From Rhodobacteraceae bacterium EL129 (GTDB lineage: Bacteria; Pseudomonadota; Alphaproteobacteria; Rhodobacterales; Rhodobacteraceae): a DNA stretch of 64,000 bases. This document shows positions 7,559 to 15,552 of this stretch, one piece after another. A program made the translations under genes and the position numbers. Every line of letters starts with the position of its first letter. Positions within the stretch are counted from its first letter, which is position 1. The notes beneath the pieces are model-generated. The model was not told the DNA's origin, did not search any database, and worked only from the letters and a program-made list of their open reading frames with translations. Location: assembly GCA_900313005.1 (NCBI GenBank), contig ONZJ01000002.1, positions 3,569,909 to 3,633,908 on the forward strand, in the 5' to 3' direction.

Positions 7559-9010
7559 TTAAATCCTTAATAGGGCTTGCATCATCTCATCTACAGTTTG
7601 GATCATCCGAGCGTTTGCGGCATAGGCCTGTTCGACCAACAAGAGCTTCTGGAGTTCTGCATCCGTATCTACACCGTCCTCCAGCTCAAGGTTTTCCAAG
7701 GCGGACAGACGGGCGGTCGCAAAGCTCACACTTTGATCAAGCGCCAATCGGTTAGATCCAACCTGAGATGAAAAGGTGGCCAGATGACCGCCAAGCGAAC
7801 GCGCAGTCGCGCCCAGATTGCCCGTGGCCAAAGCGATGTTTCCTGACAAAGCGGCAGCCAAATCGACCAGTAAGTCCGCATTTCCGGTTGGCCCCTGAGC
7901 TACCGAACCCAAACCATCACGCAAACGCCAAACAGCGCCACCCTGATCCGGGTCCACCAAGACATTAAGGGAAACACGGCCAGCAACGCCCACTTCATTA
8001 AGTGGATCAAATGCGGCTCCATTGTCGGTAAACAGCCCAGGATCACCAGCAGCACGCGTGGTGTCCAACCCGGCATCCTGGAAGCGCTCAAGCATGTTCC
8101 GCGCCAATGCATCAATCTGTGATTGCGCATCAGGTGCCAGTTCGTCACGCACTGAGAACAGAGCAGACAGCCCTCCTCCTTGGATCGGGCTGCCATCCCC
8201 GGAGGGGGACACGGCAATGCCATTGATCGAGAGTCCTGACAGCAATCCGTTGTCGATCGTCATATGTGGGGCGACAATGTTAGAGGCCGAAAATTCTAAT
8301 GTTGCCACAGGCCCATCCAATAGAATGGCACCGCCCGGGGTCATCAGTGCAACTGTACCTCGATCCCGCGCGATCTGGCGCACAGGAATCAGCTCTGACA
8401 ATGCGTCAATCTGAGCCTGTCGCTGATCCAACATGGACGCCGAAAGGTGGTCTTTGTTCGTGTATCGCGAAATTTCGACATTCAGTTGTTGGATATTGTT
8501 CAGCAGTGAATTGACGCGATCGACGGCGTTGGAAATCTGCCCTTCCACGATTGTTCGTTGCCGCTGGATCTCGTCAGATGCTGTGTTGAACCCATCCACC
8601 AGCTCATCGGCCCGGAGCACGATATCCTGCAACGCAATCGTGTTTTCTGGGTTGTTGGACGCATACACCAAGCTGGCCTCGAGCCGTGCCAGACGTCCAG
8701 ACAAAGATGACGGATTATCAGGAGTGCCCAAGGTTCCTTCCAACGTTAACAAAAAGTCCGCGCGGGTTTGGGCATAGCTCACTGCCCCACCTGCAGCGCG
8801 ACGATCTGAAAGGATCCCTAAGTCTACTTGACGCGTGATACCATTGATACGCACGCCAGGCCGATCATAGCCCAGCGCGCCTTGGTCCAAAGACCGTTTG
8901 ACGTAACCTTCGGTCAGGACATTCGCGATGTTAGACGATGCAACTTCAGCTGCACGAGAAGAGGCCGTTAATCCAGTGATGGCTGAGTTCAACGCATTGG
9001 AAATGCTCAT
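7559..9010 (-). CDS. flgK: Flagellar hook-associated protein FlgK
   Basis: 483 residues. The N-terminus shows the rod/hook signature (SNALNSAITGLTASSRAAEV, SSNIANVLTEGYVKR). The C-terminus ends in the conserved LLVEQAYAANARMIQTVDEM motif of FlgK/FlgE proteins. FlgK is the first junction protein between hook and filament and is exported through the flagellar secretion channel. The start at 9010 follows a GAAAAGGGTG ribosome site. It lies 45 bases behind flgE and 3 bases before flgL. Confidence 0.95.
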   Translation of the reverse strand: MSISNALNSAITGLTASSRAAEVASSNIANVLTEGYVKRSLDQGALGYDRPGVRINGITRQVDLGILSDRRAAGGAVSYAQTRADFLLTLEGTLGTPDNPSSLSGRLARLEASLVYASNNPENTIALQDIVLRADELVDGFNTASDEIQRQRTIVEGQISNAVDRVNSLLNNIQQLNVEISRYTNKDHLSASMLDQRQAQIDALSELIPVRQIARDRGTVALMTPGGAILLDGPVATLEFSASNIVAPHMTIDNGLLSGLSINGIAVSPSGDGSPIQGGGLSALFSVRDELAPDAQSQIDALARNMLERFQDAGLDTTRAAGDPGLFTDNGAAFDPLNEVGVAGRVSLNVLVDPDQGGAVWRLRDGLGSVAQGPTGNADLLVDLAAALSGNIALATGNLGATARSLGGHLATFSSQVGSNRLALDQSVSFATARLSALENLELEDGVDTDAELQKLLLVEQAYAANARMIQTVDEMMQALLRI

Positions 9011-9055
9011 GTCTTCACCCTTTTCTGACTGAAAGGAGGTTACGCTAAGAACGGT

Positions 9056-10357
9056 TTACCGCTTGATGTTGGTTGTTTCCTGCAACATCTCATCAACCGT
9101 CTGAATGACCTTGGCGTTTGACGAATAGGCCCTTTGGGTCTGGATCATATCCGTCAACTCGCCGGCCACATCGGTGGCTGATTCTTCACGCGCAAAGGCC
9201 ACGACATCACCCGTCGGCCCGTCGCCTGCGTCCCAAAGGAAAAATGATCCACTACCAGGAGACGGCAAATAGGTTTGTTGATCCAATGTTACCATCCCAT
9301 TGGGGTTCGGAAGATCCACCAAGGGCACCTGATAGATGACCCGTGTGATGCCTGTATCAAAGGAGGCATGCACAAAGCCGTTTGCATCCACCTCGGCCGA
9401 CGTCATGTTCCCCACTGGGGAGCCGTCTTTGGAAATCGAGAGGGGTGCGAAGCTGTTGGACAGCTGTGTCATACCGTCCGCCGCTCCCAGTGTGCCTATC
9501 GTCACTTCGATTGGGCCGCCGGCCACGTTGACGATCATGCTGCCTGACACACCGTCATAAGCCCCGCCAGAGACTGTCGCCACATTCAACAGTGTCCCGC
9601 CCGAGGCGCGCGCGTCGTCAAAGGTCAGCGTGTATTCCCCGATGACCGTACCGCCCTGTGCCGAATCTGCGATGGTCATGGTCCATTCGTTTGAGGCACC
9701 CACACCCGGAACTGTTGGGGTGTATTCAATCGACAGGTTTTCAGATTTCCCAAGGTTGTCAAAATACTCAATCGACAATTGTTGAGAGGTTCCCACGCTG
9801 CCTGCTTCTGTTTCAGTCGCCGGCAGGTTCACACCCAGAGCAACCTCGGTCGTGGGTTCGCCAGTGAGTTGGTTCACGTTGATCTGGACCGGCTCAAGCC
9901 CGTCCGACGTATCGCGCGGAAACTCGGGCACTGTCCCATCCGGGTTGGCTGGCCAACCTAACAGAACAAGGCCGCTTTCGGTGACCAGACGACCTTCGTC
10001 ATCGGTGCGGAAAGATCCTGTTGTGGTCAGCAGCATCTGGGCGTCACCATTTGCAACTTCAACCTCAGACGCCCGTGCCACAGGCAACATACCGCGACCC
10101 CGCACAGCCAAGTCTGTCGCGTTGTTGGTTGAAACAAGCGACCCGCGTTCGTCAATCAGACGCTGCGTGGTCGAACGTACACCCCCGGCAGAATAGCTGC
10201 CACCCGTCGAGGAGATCACAAGGGATTGAAAATCAGCCTCGACCCGTTTGTACCCATAGGTCGCCGAGTTTGCGATGTTGTCCGAGATCGCCGCAAGCCG
10301 TGTGGCTTGTGAACTGAGGCCGGCCACACCGGCATTAAGAGAGGAAGAAATTGTCAT
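9056..10357 (-). CDS. flgE: Flagellar hook protein FlgE
   Basis: 433 residues from ATG 10357 (MTISSSLNAGVAGLSSQATR), chosen because GAAAGG lies 7 bases upstream; an ATG 24 bases further out lacks a ribosome site. Signature pieces: SDNIANSATYGYKRVEADFQ at the N-terminus, a Gly/Thr-rich hook core, and the C-terminal DMIQTQRAYSSNAKVIQTVD. FlgE polymerises into the curved hook. It heads the flgE-flgK-flgL-flgI operon and is preceded by a 123-base gap after motB that holds a weak CtrA-like box. Confidence 0.95.
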   Translation of the reverse strand: MTISSSLNAGVAGLSSQATRLAAISDNIANSATYGYKRVEADFQSLVISSTGGSYSAGGVRSTTQRLIDERGSLVSTNNATDLAVRGRGMLPVARASEVEVANGDAQMLLTTTGSFRTDDEGRLVTESGLVLLGWPANPDGTVPEFPRDTSDGLEPVQINVNQLTGEPTTEVALGVNLPATETEAGSVGTSQQLSIEYFDNLGKSENLSIEYTPTVPGVGASNEWTMTIADSAQGGTVIGEYTLTFDDARASGGTLLNVATVSGGAYDGVSGSMIVNVAGGPIEVTIGTLGAADGMTQLSNSFAPLSISKDGSPVGNMTSAEVDANGFVHASFDTGITRVIYQVPLVDLPNPNGMVTLDQQTYLPSPGSGSFFLWDAGDGPTGDVVAFAREESATDVAGELTDMIQTQRAYSSNAKVIQTVDEMLQETTNIKR

Positions 10358-10414
10358 GGATACGCCTTTCTGCTGCATCAAGCGGGTTCAAGCTTCAGGC
10401 ATAAGGCCTCCGTC

Positions 10415-10429
10415 TTACTACCGAGCTAA
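10415..10429. promoter_or_regulatory. Weak CtrA-like box upstream of flgE
   Basis: TTAC at 10415-10418 and CTAA at 10426-10429 with a 7-base spacer match 6 of 8 positions of TTAA-N7-TTAA, about 57 bases before the flgE start. It is the best candidate in the motB-flgE gap, but two mismatches make it weak. Support comes only from similar boxes before fliL/fliF and motB. Confidence 0.3.
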
Positions 10430-10480
10430 CAATTAAAATCCGCTCTATTTCTTCTGCTCTCTCTTTTGCCAAGACACGGG

Positions 10481-11332
10481 TTAAATATCTGAGCGTAGTA
10501 AAATCACTTCAATTCGGTTGTTCCGCACGGCCATCGGATTGCGCACGACGGTTTCGCGATCTGCATGTCCGGTGATGCGGCGCATTCGTGCGGGAACCAC
10601 ACCCTGTTCTTGCATCAAGAGCCTGACGCGATTGGCCCGAGCTGTCGACAAATCCCACACTGGGTTCTGTGCCAACACAATCGGCTCGGATCGGGTATGT
10701 CCTTCGATTGCGATCTGGTTTTCAACCAATCCGCTGACGCTGGCCAGCAGCCTCGCAATGTCATTCAATAAGGGTGTGGGCACGTCTTTACCCGGTTCAA
10801 ACAATTGACTGTTATCGAGGTCAAAGAATTCAATGACCAGCCCTTCGTCTGTAACGCGCGTCAAGATGTGTCGGCGGGTTGCCTCGCTGACCATGCTTTC
10901 ACCACTCCGGGCGGTTAGCGCATCTTCGATGGCTTCAATCGCATTCAGCATTTCGGAGGATTGTGCGTCTTGCCCCTGATCGCTCAGCCCCATCTGACCA
11001 CGAGACTGGTTTGATTCTGTCGGGCGCTGATTGGTGGCACCGGTTCCGCTTTGCGGCAGCACGTTTTCCGAGAACACACTATCACCACCAAAGGCCCCAT
11101 CGCCACCACCTGAAACACGGTTTATCGCGATGGTTGGGCTGAAGTAATCCGCAAGGCCTTTACGTTGCTTTTCTGTTGTCGCGTTCAGAAGCCACATCAA
11201 CAAAAAGAAGGCCATCATGGCTGTGACGAAATCAGCGTAGGCCACTTTCCAGGCCCCACCATGATGCCCGCCGCCGCTGATCACTTTCTTCTTCTTGATG
11301 ATGATTGGCGCGACGTTGCTGTCGGTACTCAT
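10481..11332 (-). CDS. motB: Flagellar stator protein MotB
   Basis: 283 residues from ATG 11332; a GTG three codons upstream is possible. The N-terminus is rich in Lys (IIIKKKKVISGGGHHGGAWK). A single membrane helix at about 28-48 carries the proton-conducting aspartate in VAYADFVTAMMAFFLLMWLL. A Ser/Gln-rich linker leads to the OmpA-like peptidoglycan-binding domain (IAIEGHTRSEP ... LSTARANRVRLLM ... RITGHADRETV). MotB anchors the MotA/B stator to the cell wall. It lies behind the molybdenum hydroxylase operon on the same strand but has its own 95-base upstream gap with a CtrA-like box, so a separate promoter is likely. Confidence 0.96.
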   Translation of the reverse strand: MSTDSNVAPIIIKKKKVISGGGHHGGAWKVAYADFVTAMMAFFLLMWLLNATTEKQRKGLADYFSPTIAINRVSGGGDGAFGGDSVFSENVLPQSGTGATNQRPTESNQSRGQMGLSDQGQDAQSSEMLNAIEAIEDALTARSGESMVSEATRRHILTRVTDEGLVIEFFDLDNSQLFEPGKDVPTPLLNDIARLLASVSGLVENQIAIEGHTRSEPIVLAQNPVWDLSTARANRVRLLMQEQGVVPARMRRITGHADRETVVRNPMAVRNNRIEVILLRSDI

Positions 11333-11380
11333 ATCCACCACCTGTGTTGCTCACCCACGACAAGGATTAGCAGAGGGATG

Positions 11381-11395
11381 TTACAGCGTGCTTAA
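11381..11395. promoter_or_regulatory. Near-perfect CtrA box upstream of motB
   Basis: TTAC at 11381-11384, 7 bases, TTAA at 11392-11395: 7 of 8 consensus positions. It ends 49 bases before the motB start at 11332, a usual distance for an activator overlapping the -35 region. A further TTAA follows at 11399-11402. Regulation by CtrA is inferred from the motif and the motility gene behind it. Confidence 0.5.
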
Positions 11396-11427
11396 CACTT
11401 AAATTTTTCGGCAATCCGATGACGAAG

Positions 11428-11673
11428 TTAACCGCCCACCATATAGGGCATTAGAACCACTTCGTTTTCCTCACTGACAGGTGTGAACCAAGCCTCCCTG
11501 TAAATCACCCCATCAAGTGCCAATGACACACCCCGCTTGATACGCGGGCCGAGGGCAGGATGTTTGGCCTCCAGTTGTTCCAGCACCTGTTTGAAGTTGC
11601 TGGCCTCAACCTCGACCATCTCCTGCCCATCGGCCAGGTCACGCAGGGAACCCCATAGCTTGACCTGGACCAT
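11428..11673 (-). CDS. MoaD/ThiS-like small sulfur-carrier protein
   Basis: 81 residues with a beta-grasp pattern (MVQVKLWGSLRDLADGQEMV ... VSLALDGVIYREAWFTPVSEENEVVLMPYMVGG). The C-terminal Gly-Gly is the hallmark of MoaD/ThiS proteins, where it is adenylylated and thiocarboxylated to carry sulfur into molybdopterin or thiamin. It begins 6 bases after the molybdenum hydroxylase large subunit, so it is part of that operon. It may supply dithiolene sulfur or assist cofactor sulfuration of that enzyme. Whether it replaces or duplicates the genomic moaD cannot be told here. Confidence 0.72.
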   Translation of the reverse strand: MVQVKLWGSLRDLADGQEMVEVEASNFKQVLEQLEAKHPALGPRIKRGVSLALDGVIYREAWFTPVSEENEVVLMPYMVGG

Positions 11674-11679
11674 TGGCTT

Positions 11680-13920
11680 TTACCGTTCTGACATCGCCTT
11701 GAGCACGCGAGGAGGTGACATCGGCAGTTCAGACATACGCACATCTGCAGCGCGTGACACCGCGTTCGAAATCGCCGCCAGTGGCGGCACGATAGATGTC
11801 TCTCCCACACCGCGCACTCCGTAAGGGTGGCCGGGATTGGGAATCTCAAGGATCACCGTATCAATCGCTGGCAGGTCCGAAGCCACAGGCACGCGGTAAT
11901 CCAGGAACATGGGGTTCTGCAAACGCCCATCTTCGCCATAGATGTATTCCTCGTTCAGTGCCCAACCGATGCCTTGCACAGCACCGCCCTGCATTTGCCC
12001 TTCGACATAATCAGGGTGAATGGCCTTGCCCGCATCCTGGAACACGGTGTAGCGCAGAATCTTGGTGGCACCGGTTTCAGGGTCCACCTCAGTATCTACC
12101 AGATGCACGCCAAAGCTGACGCCAGCGCCGTCGGCATTCACCTCGTGGTGACCCGCAATCGGTCCGCCAGTGGAATCCATGTCAGCCGCAATTTCTGCCA
12201 ATGTCATGGGGGGATGATCCCCGGCATTCGGCCCCGATGGCTTGGCGGCACCGTCTTCCCAGACAACAGCTTCTGCATCAATGCCCCAGATTTGCGCGGC
12301 GCGTTTGCACATCTCACGTTTGGCGGCACGGGCCGCCTCGATCGTGGCCAGACCCACGGCAAAGGTCACGCGGCTGCCATCGGTCACATCGTTAAAGCCC
12401 AGAGAGTTGGTATCCGTGATCACCGTGCGGACTTTCTCGTAAGGGATGTCCAGCTCTTCGGCGGCCATCATGGAGATCGAGGCCCTAGACCCACCGATAT
12501 CCGGATTGCCTTCGACCACACCCACGGTTCCGTCATGGTTGACGTTCAGCGACACGCAGGTATTGCCGCCAAAGTTGAACCAGAACCCGCAGGACAGGCC
12601 GCGACCCTGATTTTCACCCAAGGGTGCCGCATAATGCGGGTGTGCTTTGGCCGCTTCCAGAGTGGCCACAAGACCGATGTCATTAAACGTCGGACCATAA
12701 GACGCAAGCGTCCCTTTCTTGGCCGCGTTTTTCAACCGGACATCCAGCGGATCAAGACCTAGTTCCTGGCATAATTCATCCACAACACTCTCAACCGCAT
12801 AGATCGCCATGGGTGCACCCGGCGCACGGTATGCTGCTTCTTTGGGGCGGTTGGTCAGCGTGTTCCAGCCATATGATCGCACGGCTTCCAGATCATATGC
12901 AGCAAATGCGGACTGGGCACCGAACTCAACCGTGCCACAGGGAAACGCTCCACCCTGATAGCGTAGCTTGGCCGAGGCCGCGGTGATGCGACCGTCCTTG
13001 GTCATGCCGACTTTGACATCCGAGGACGACGATACGGTTGGGCCCGTGGCGCGAAACACCTCTTCGCGGCTCATAACAATCTTGACGGGCTTGCCCGATT
13101 TACGGGACAGCGCTAAGGCGACGGGTTCGATAAAGCAGGTCGTCTTGCCACCAAAGCCACCGCCAATTTCTGAAGCCGTCACGCGCAGTTGTGTCGCTTC
13201 GATGCCGCAAACTTCGGCGCAGATGGTGCGCACATTGTATTGACCTTGGGTGCAGCACCACAGATCTCCACGGCCATCCGCACCCATTGATGCCAGACAG
13301 GCATGAGGCTCGATGTAGCCCTGATGAGTCGCCGCTGTTTTGAAGCTGCGTTCGATGATTTTGTCGGCCTTGGCAAAGCCTGCTTCCAGATCGCCATGGC
13401 CAAACTCAAGATAGGTGGTCACATTAGGGCCAGAGCCAGCAGGCACTGTTTCATCCGCGCGACCTTCCTGCACCACCGGCGCGTCGGGCTTCATCGCCTC
13501 ATCCACGTCCGTCACGCTGGGCAGCTCTTCATACTCCACCTTGATCGCCCGGATCGCTGCCCGAGCAATCGACCGGCTGGTCGCGGCTACAGCCGCCACG
13601 GCGTGGCCATCATAAAGCGCCTTATCACGGGCCAGACAGTTGTCTTTAACATCGCGGAAAAAATCATCTTCGGGCTCTGCAAGATCACTGTTGACCACAA
13701 CGGCCTTCACACCTTTCATCGCCTCAGAGGCGCTGGTGTCGATCTTCTTGATCCTGGCGTGGGCGTGCGGGCTGCGCAGCACCCGGCCAATCAACATGCC
13801 CGGTGCAGAAAGGTCCGCACCATAAAGCGCTTTGCCTGTCACCTTGTCGATCCCGTCAGGGCGCGAGACGCGCTGACCGATGACCTTGAACTCCGTTTTC
13901 ACGTTTTCATCAAAAGCCAT
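11680..13920 (-). CDS. Molybdopterin-binding subunit of a xanthine dehydrogenase/CoxL-family hydroxylase
   Basis: 746 residues, catalytic subunit of a three-subunit molybdenum hydroxylase. Landmarks: ALYGADLSAPGMLIGRVLRS near residue 31, the HQGYIEP motif at 199-205, GGGFGGKT at 253-260, AAYRAPGAPM at 362-371 and the catalytic glutamate in GVGE at 704-707. The loop that carries Ser-selenyl-Cys in true CO dehydrogenase (AYxCSFR) is AYRAPGA here, so it is not form I CO dehydrogenase. The substrate is unknown; purines, aromatic heterocycles, aldehydes or aryl-CoA are all possible in this family. Operon order is FAD subunit, Fe-S subunit, this gene, MoaD-like gene. Confidence 0.85.
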   Translation of the reverse strand: MAFDENVKTEFKVIGQRVSRPDGIDKVTGKALYGADLSAPGMLIGRVLRSPHAHARIKKIDTSASEAMKGVKAVVVNSDLAEPEDDFFRDVKDNCLARDKALYDGHAVAAVAATSRSIARAAIRAIKVEYEELPSVTDVDEAMKPDAPVVQEGRADETVPAGSGPNVTTYLEFGHGDLEAGFAKADKIIERSFKTAATHQGYIEPHACLASMGADGRGDLWCCTQGQYNVRTICAEVCGIEATQLRVTASEIGGGFGGKTTCFIEPVALALSRKSGKPVKIVMSREEVFRATGPTVSSSSDVKVGMTKDGRITAASAKLRYQGGAFPCGTVEFGAQSAFAAYDLEAVRSYGWNTLTNRPKEAAYRAPGAPMAIYAVESVVDELCQELGLDPLDVRLKNAAKKGTLASYGPTFNDIGLVATLEAAKAHPHYAAPLGENQGRGLSCGFWFNFGGNTCVSLNVNHDGTVGVVEGNPDIGGSRASISMMAAEELDIPYEKVRTVITDTNSLGFNDVTDGSRVTFAVGLATIEAARAAKREMCKRAAQIWGIDAEAVVWEDGAAKPSGPNAGDHPPMTLAEIAADMDSTGGPIAGHHEVNADGAGVSFGVHLVDTEVDPETGATKILRYTVFQDAGKAIHPDYVEGQMQGGAVQGIGWALNEEYIYGEDGRLQNPMFLDYRVPVASDLPAIDTVILEIPNPGHPYGVRGVGETSIVPPLAAISNAVSRAADVRMSELPMSPPRVLKAMSER

Positions 13921-13921
13921 G

Positions 13922-14398
13922 TTATGCGCTCCTCATTTCAGCGGCAGCGTCCTGCACTGCCTTGATGATCTTGTCGTAGCCAGTGCAGCGGCACAGGTTG
14001 CCAGCCAGCCAATAGCGGATTTCGGTTTCAGAGGGGTCGGGGTTTTTCTCGAGCAGCGCCTTGGCCGCCACCAGAATACCTGGGGTGCAAACCCCGCATT
14101 GAAGCGCTGCCTTTTCGATAAAGACTTTCTGCAGCGGGTGCAGTTTATCCCCATCTGCCATGCCCTCGATCGTATCAACCTTGCCACCTTCGGCTTCGGC
14201 GGCGAGCACCAAACATGAGCAGACCAACCGATCATTCAGAATCACGGAACAGGCCCCGCAATCGCCAGTGCCGCAGCCCTCTTTAGACCCAGTCATACCC
14301 AAACGGTTCCGCAGCACATCCAGCAGCGTCTCATCGGGTTCGCAGATGAACTCGGCCTCGTCGCCGTTCACTGTGGTGTTGATGTGAAAATTCTTCAT
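13922..14398 (-). CDS. (2Fe-2S) subunit of the molybdenum hydroxylase
   Basis: 158 residues with both 2Fe-2S clusters of the family: a plant-ferredoxin-like site (GCGTGDCGAC and CSCLVLAAEAEGG) and a C-terminal helical site (CGVCTPG and CRCTGY). It passes electrons from the molybdenum centre to FAD. The length is that of CoxS/HcrC proteins. It overlaps the FAD subunit gene by 4 bases and is 1 base from the catalytic subunit gene. Confidence 0.93.
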   Translation of the reverse strand: MKNFHINTTVNGDEAEFICEPDETLLDVLRNRLGMTGSKEGCGTGDCGACSVILNDRLVCSCLVLAAEAEGGKVDTIEGMADGDKLHPLQKVFIEKAALQCGVCTPGILVAAKALLEKNPDPSETEIRYWLAGNLCRCTGYDKIIKAVQDAAAEMRSA

Positions 14399-15258
14399 TT
14401 CGACCCTCCTGCGCGCTCATACGCGATGTGGGCGGCGCGCTTGGCCAGCACCCCTGCTGTTTTGGTACGGAACTCGACAGTGCCGCGTTTGTCATCAATG
14501 GGTGAGCATGCAGCTTCCACTGCAGCCATCATGTTGGCGATCGCCGTATCGTCCAGCTTTGAGCCCACCAGAGCCGTCCCCGCCTCCTCAACCAGACGCA
14601 CAGTTGGAGCAACAGCTCCGACTGCAACACGCGCTGATGTGACGGTGCCATCGGTATCCAGTTCAAGGTTCGCAGCAGCTGACGACACAGCAATGTCCAT
14701 TTCGGTGCGCGGTATAAACCGCAAATAGGCATCGCCTGAACGCTCGGGACGCGCAGGCAGGAAGATTGAAGTGATAAATTCACCTTTGGCCAAAGAGGTT
14801 TTGCCAGGACCCGTCGGAATTTCTTCGACAGGCACATCACGTTCGCCATCAGGGCCGTGTACGCGCACGACGGCACCCGCAGCCACCATTCCCGGCACAC
14901 TGTCGCCGGCGGGCGAGCCATTGCAAAGGTTGCCAACCATCGTGCAGCGTCCCTGGATCTGGGTTGAGCCGATCAATTCGGCGCCTTCGATCACACCCGG
15001 CCATGCCGCATGCAGCGCCTTGTGTTCATACATCTCAGCGCTGGGTACGCCGGCACCAATGCGAAAACCACCGTCTTCCGACGTGATGTCCCCAAACCCT
15101 TCAAGATGTTTGAGATCCACAATCAGATCAGGTTCAACCACCTCTGATCTCAACTGCACCAACACATCGGTTCCACCAGCAAGAATCCGGGTAGTACCCG
15201 GTTCTTCGCTCAGCAACACCGATGCAGCATGAAGGCTCTCCGGCTTCACGTATTTCAT
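14395..15258 (-). CDS. FAD-binding subunit of the molybdenum hydroxylase
   Basis: 287 residues from ATG 15258 (MKYVKPESLHAASVLL), chosen because GGAG lies 8 bases upstream; the frame extends further but the extra residues are unlike the family. FAD contacts are visible in ILAGGTDVLVQLR near residue 29 and in QIQGRCTMVGNLCNGSPAGD, the counterpart of the TIGGN motif. The C-terminal CO_deh_flav domain is complete (DTAIANMMAAVEAACSPIDD). This subunit transfers electrons to the final acceptor. It is the first gene of the operon, so its promoter should be in the 294-base gap upstream. Confidence 0.88.
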   Translation of the reverse strand: MKYVKPESLHAASVLLSEEPGTTRILAGGTDVLVQLRSEVVEPDLIVDLKHLEGFGDITSEDGGFRIGAGVPSAEMYEHKALHAAWPGVIEGAELIGSTQIQGRCTMVGNLCNGSPAGDSVPGMVAAGAVVRVHGPDGERDVPVEEIPTGPGKTSLAKGEFITSIFLPARPERSGDAYLRFIPRTEMDIAVSSAAANLELDTDGTVTSARVAVGAVAPTVRLVEEAGTALVGSKLDDTAIANMMAAVEAACSPIDDKRGTVEFRTKTAGVLAKRAAHIAYERAGGSK

Positions 15259-15552
15259 AACATCTGCTCCGACTAAATCCCTGAACACGCTTTCAATGAG
15301 GCGCACCCCGGAGATACTGGAGGGGATTAGACGCAGCGTCAATGGACTCAAAGGCGCTCGGTAAAATTTCCCGCCCGTTGCAATTGATGAAAAAATATCT
15401 TCTCTAAAATCGCTGTAGACTGATCAATGCCAATCCCAATGAAATATCCTGAGTATTCGACGGAGTTCCAGATGCCATGTAATCCCACGTGGTTCTGGGT
15501 CTCTCCGTTGTCAGGCACTTTTTTGCGATCTGATATTCCGGCTGAAGCAGGT
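15259..15552. other. Non-coding gap between the hydroxylase operon and hemY
   Basis: 294 bases between the start of the FAD subunit gene and the stop of hemY, both on the minus strand. I see no convincing gene, tRNA or strong terminator. On the minus strand a TTGATC near 15426 could be a -35 element for the hydroxylase operon, but I could not place a good -10 at 16-18 bases. No inverted repeat stands out. Confidence 0.5.

Noticed and set aside
11827-12762. Open frame of about 311 codons on the plus strand opposite the hydroxylase large subunit
   Set aside because: The opposite strand carries all catalytic motifs of the family in register. The antisense translation has no domain.
13922-15258. 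Assignment of the molybdenum hydroxylase as CO dehydrogenase (coxMSL)
   Set aside because: The gene order fits, but the large subunit has AYRAPGA in place of the AYxCSFR active-site loop of form I CO dehydrogenase.
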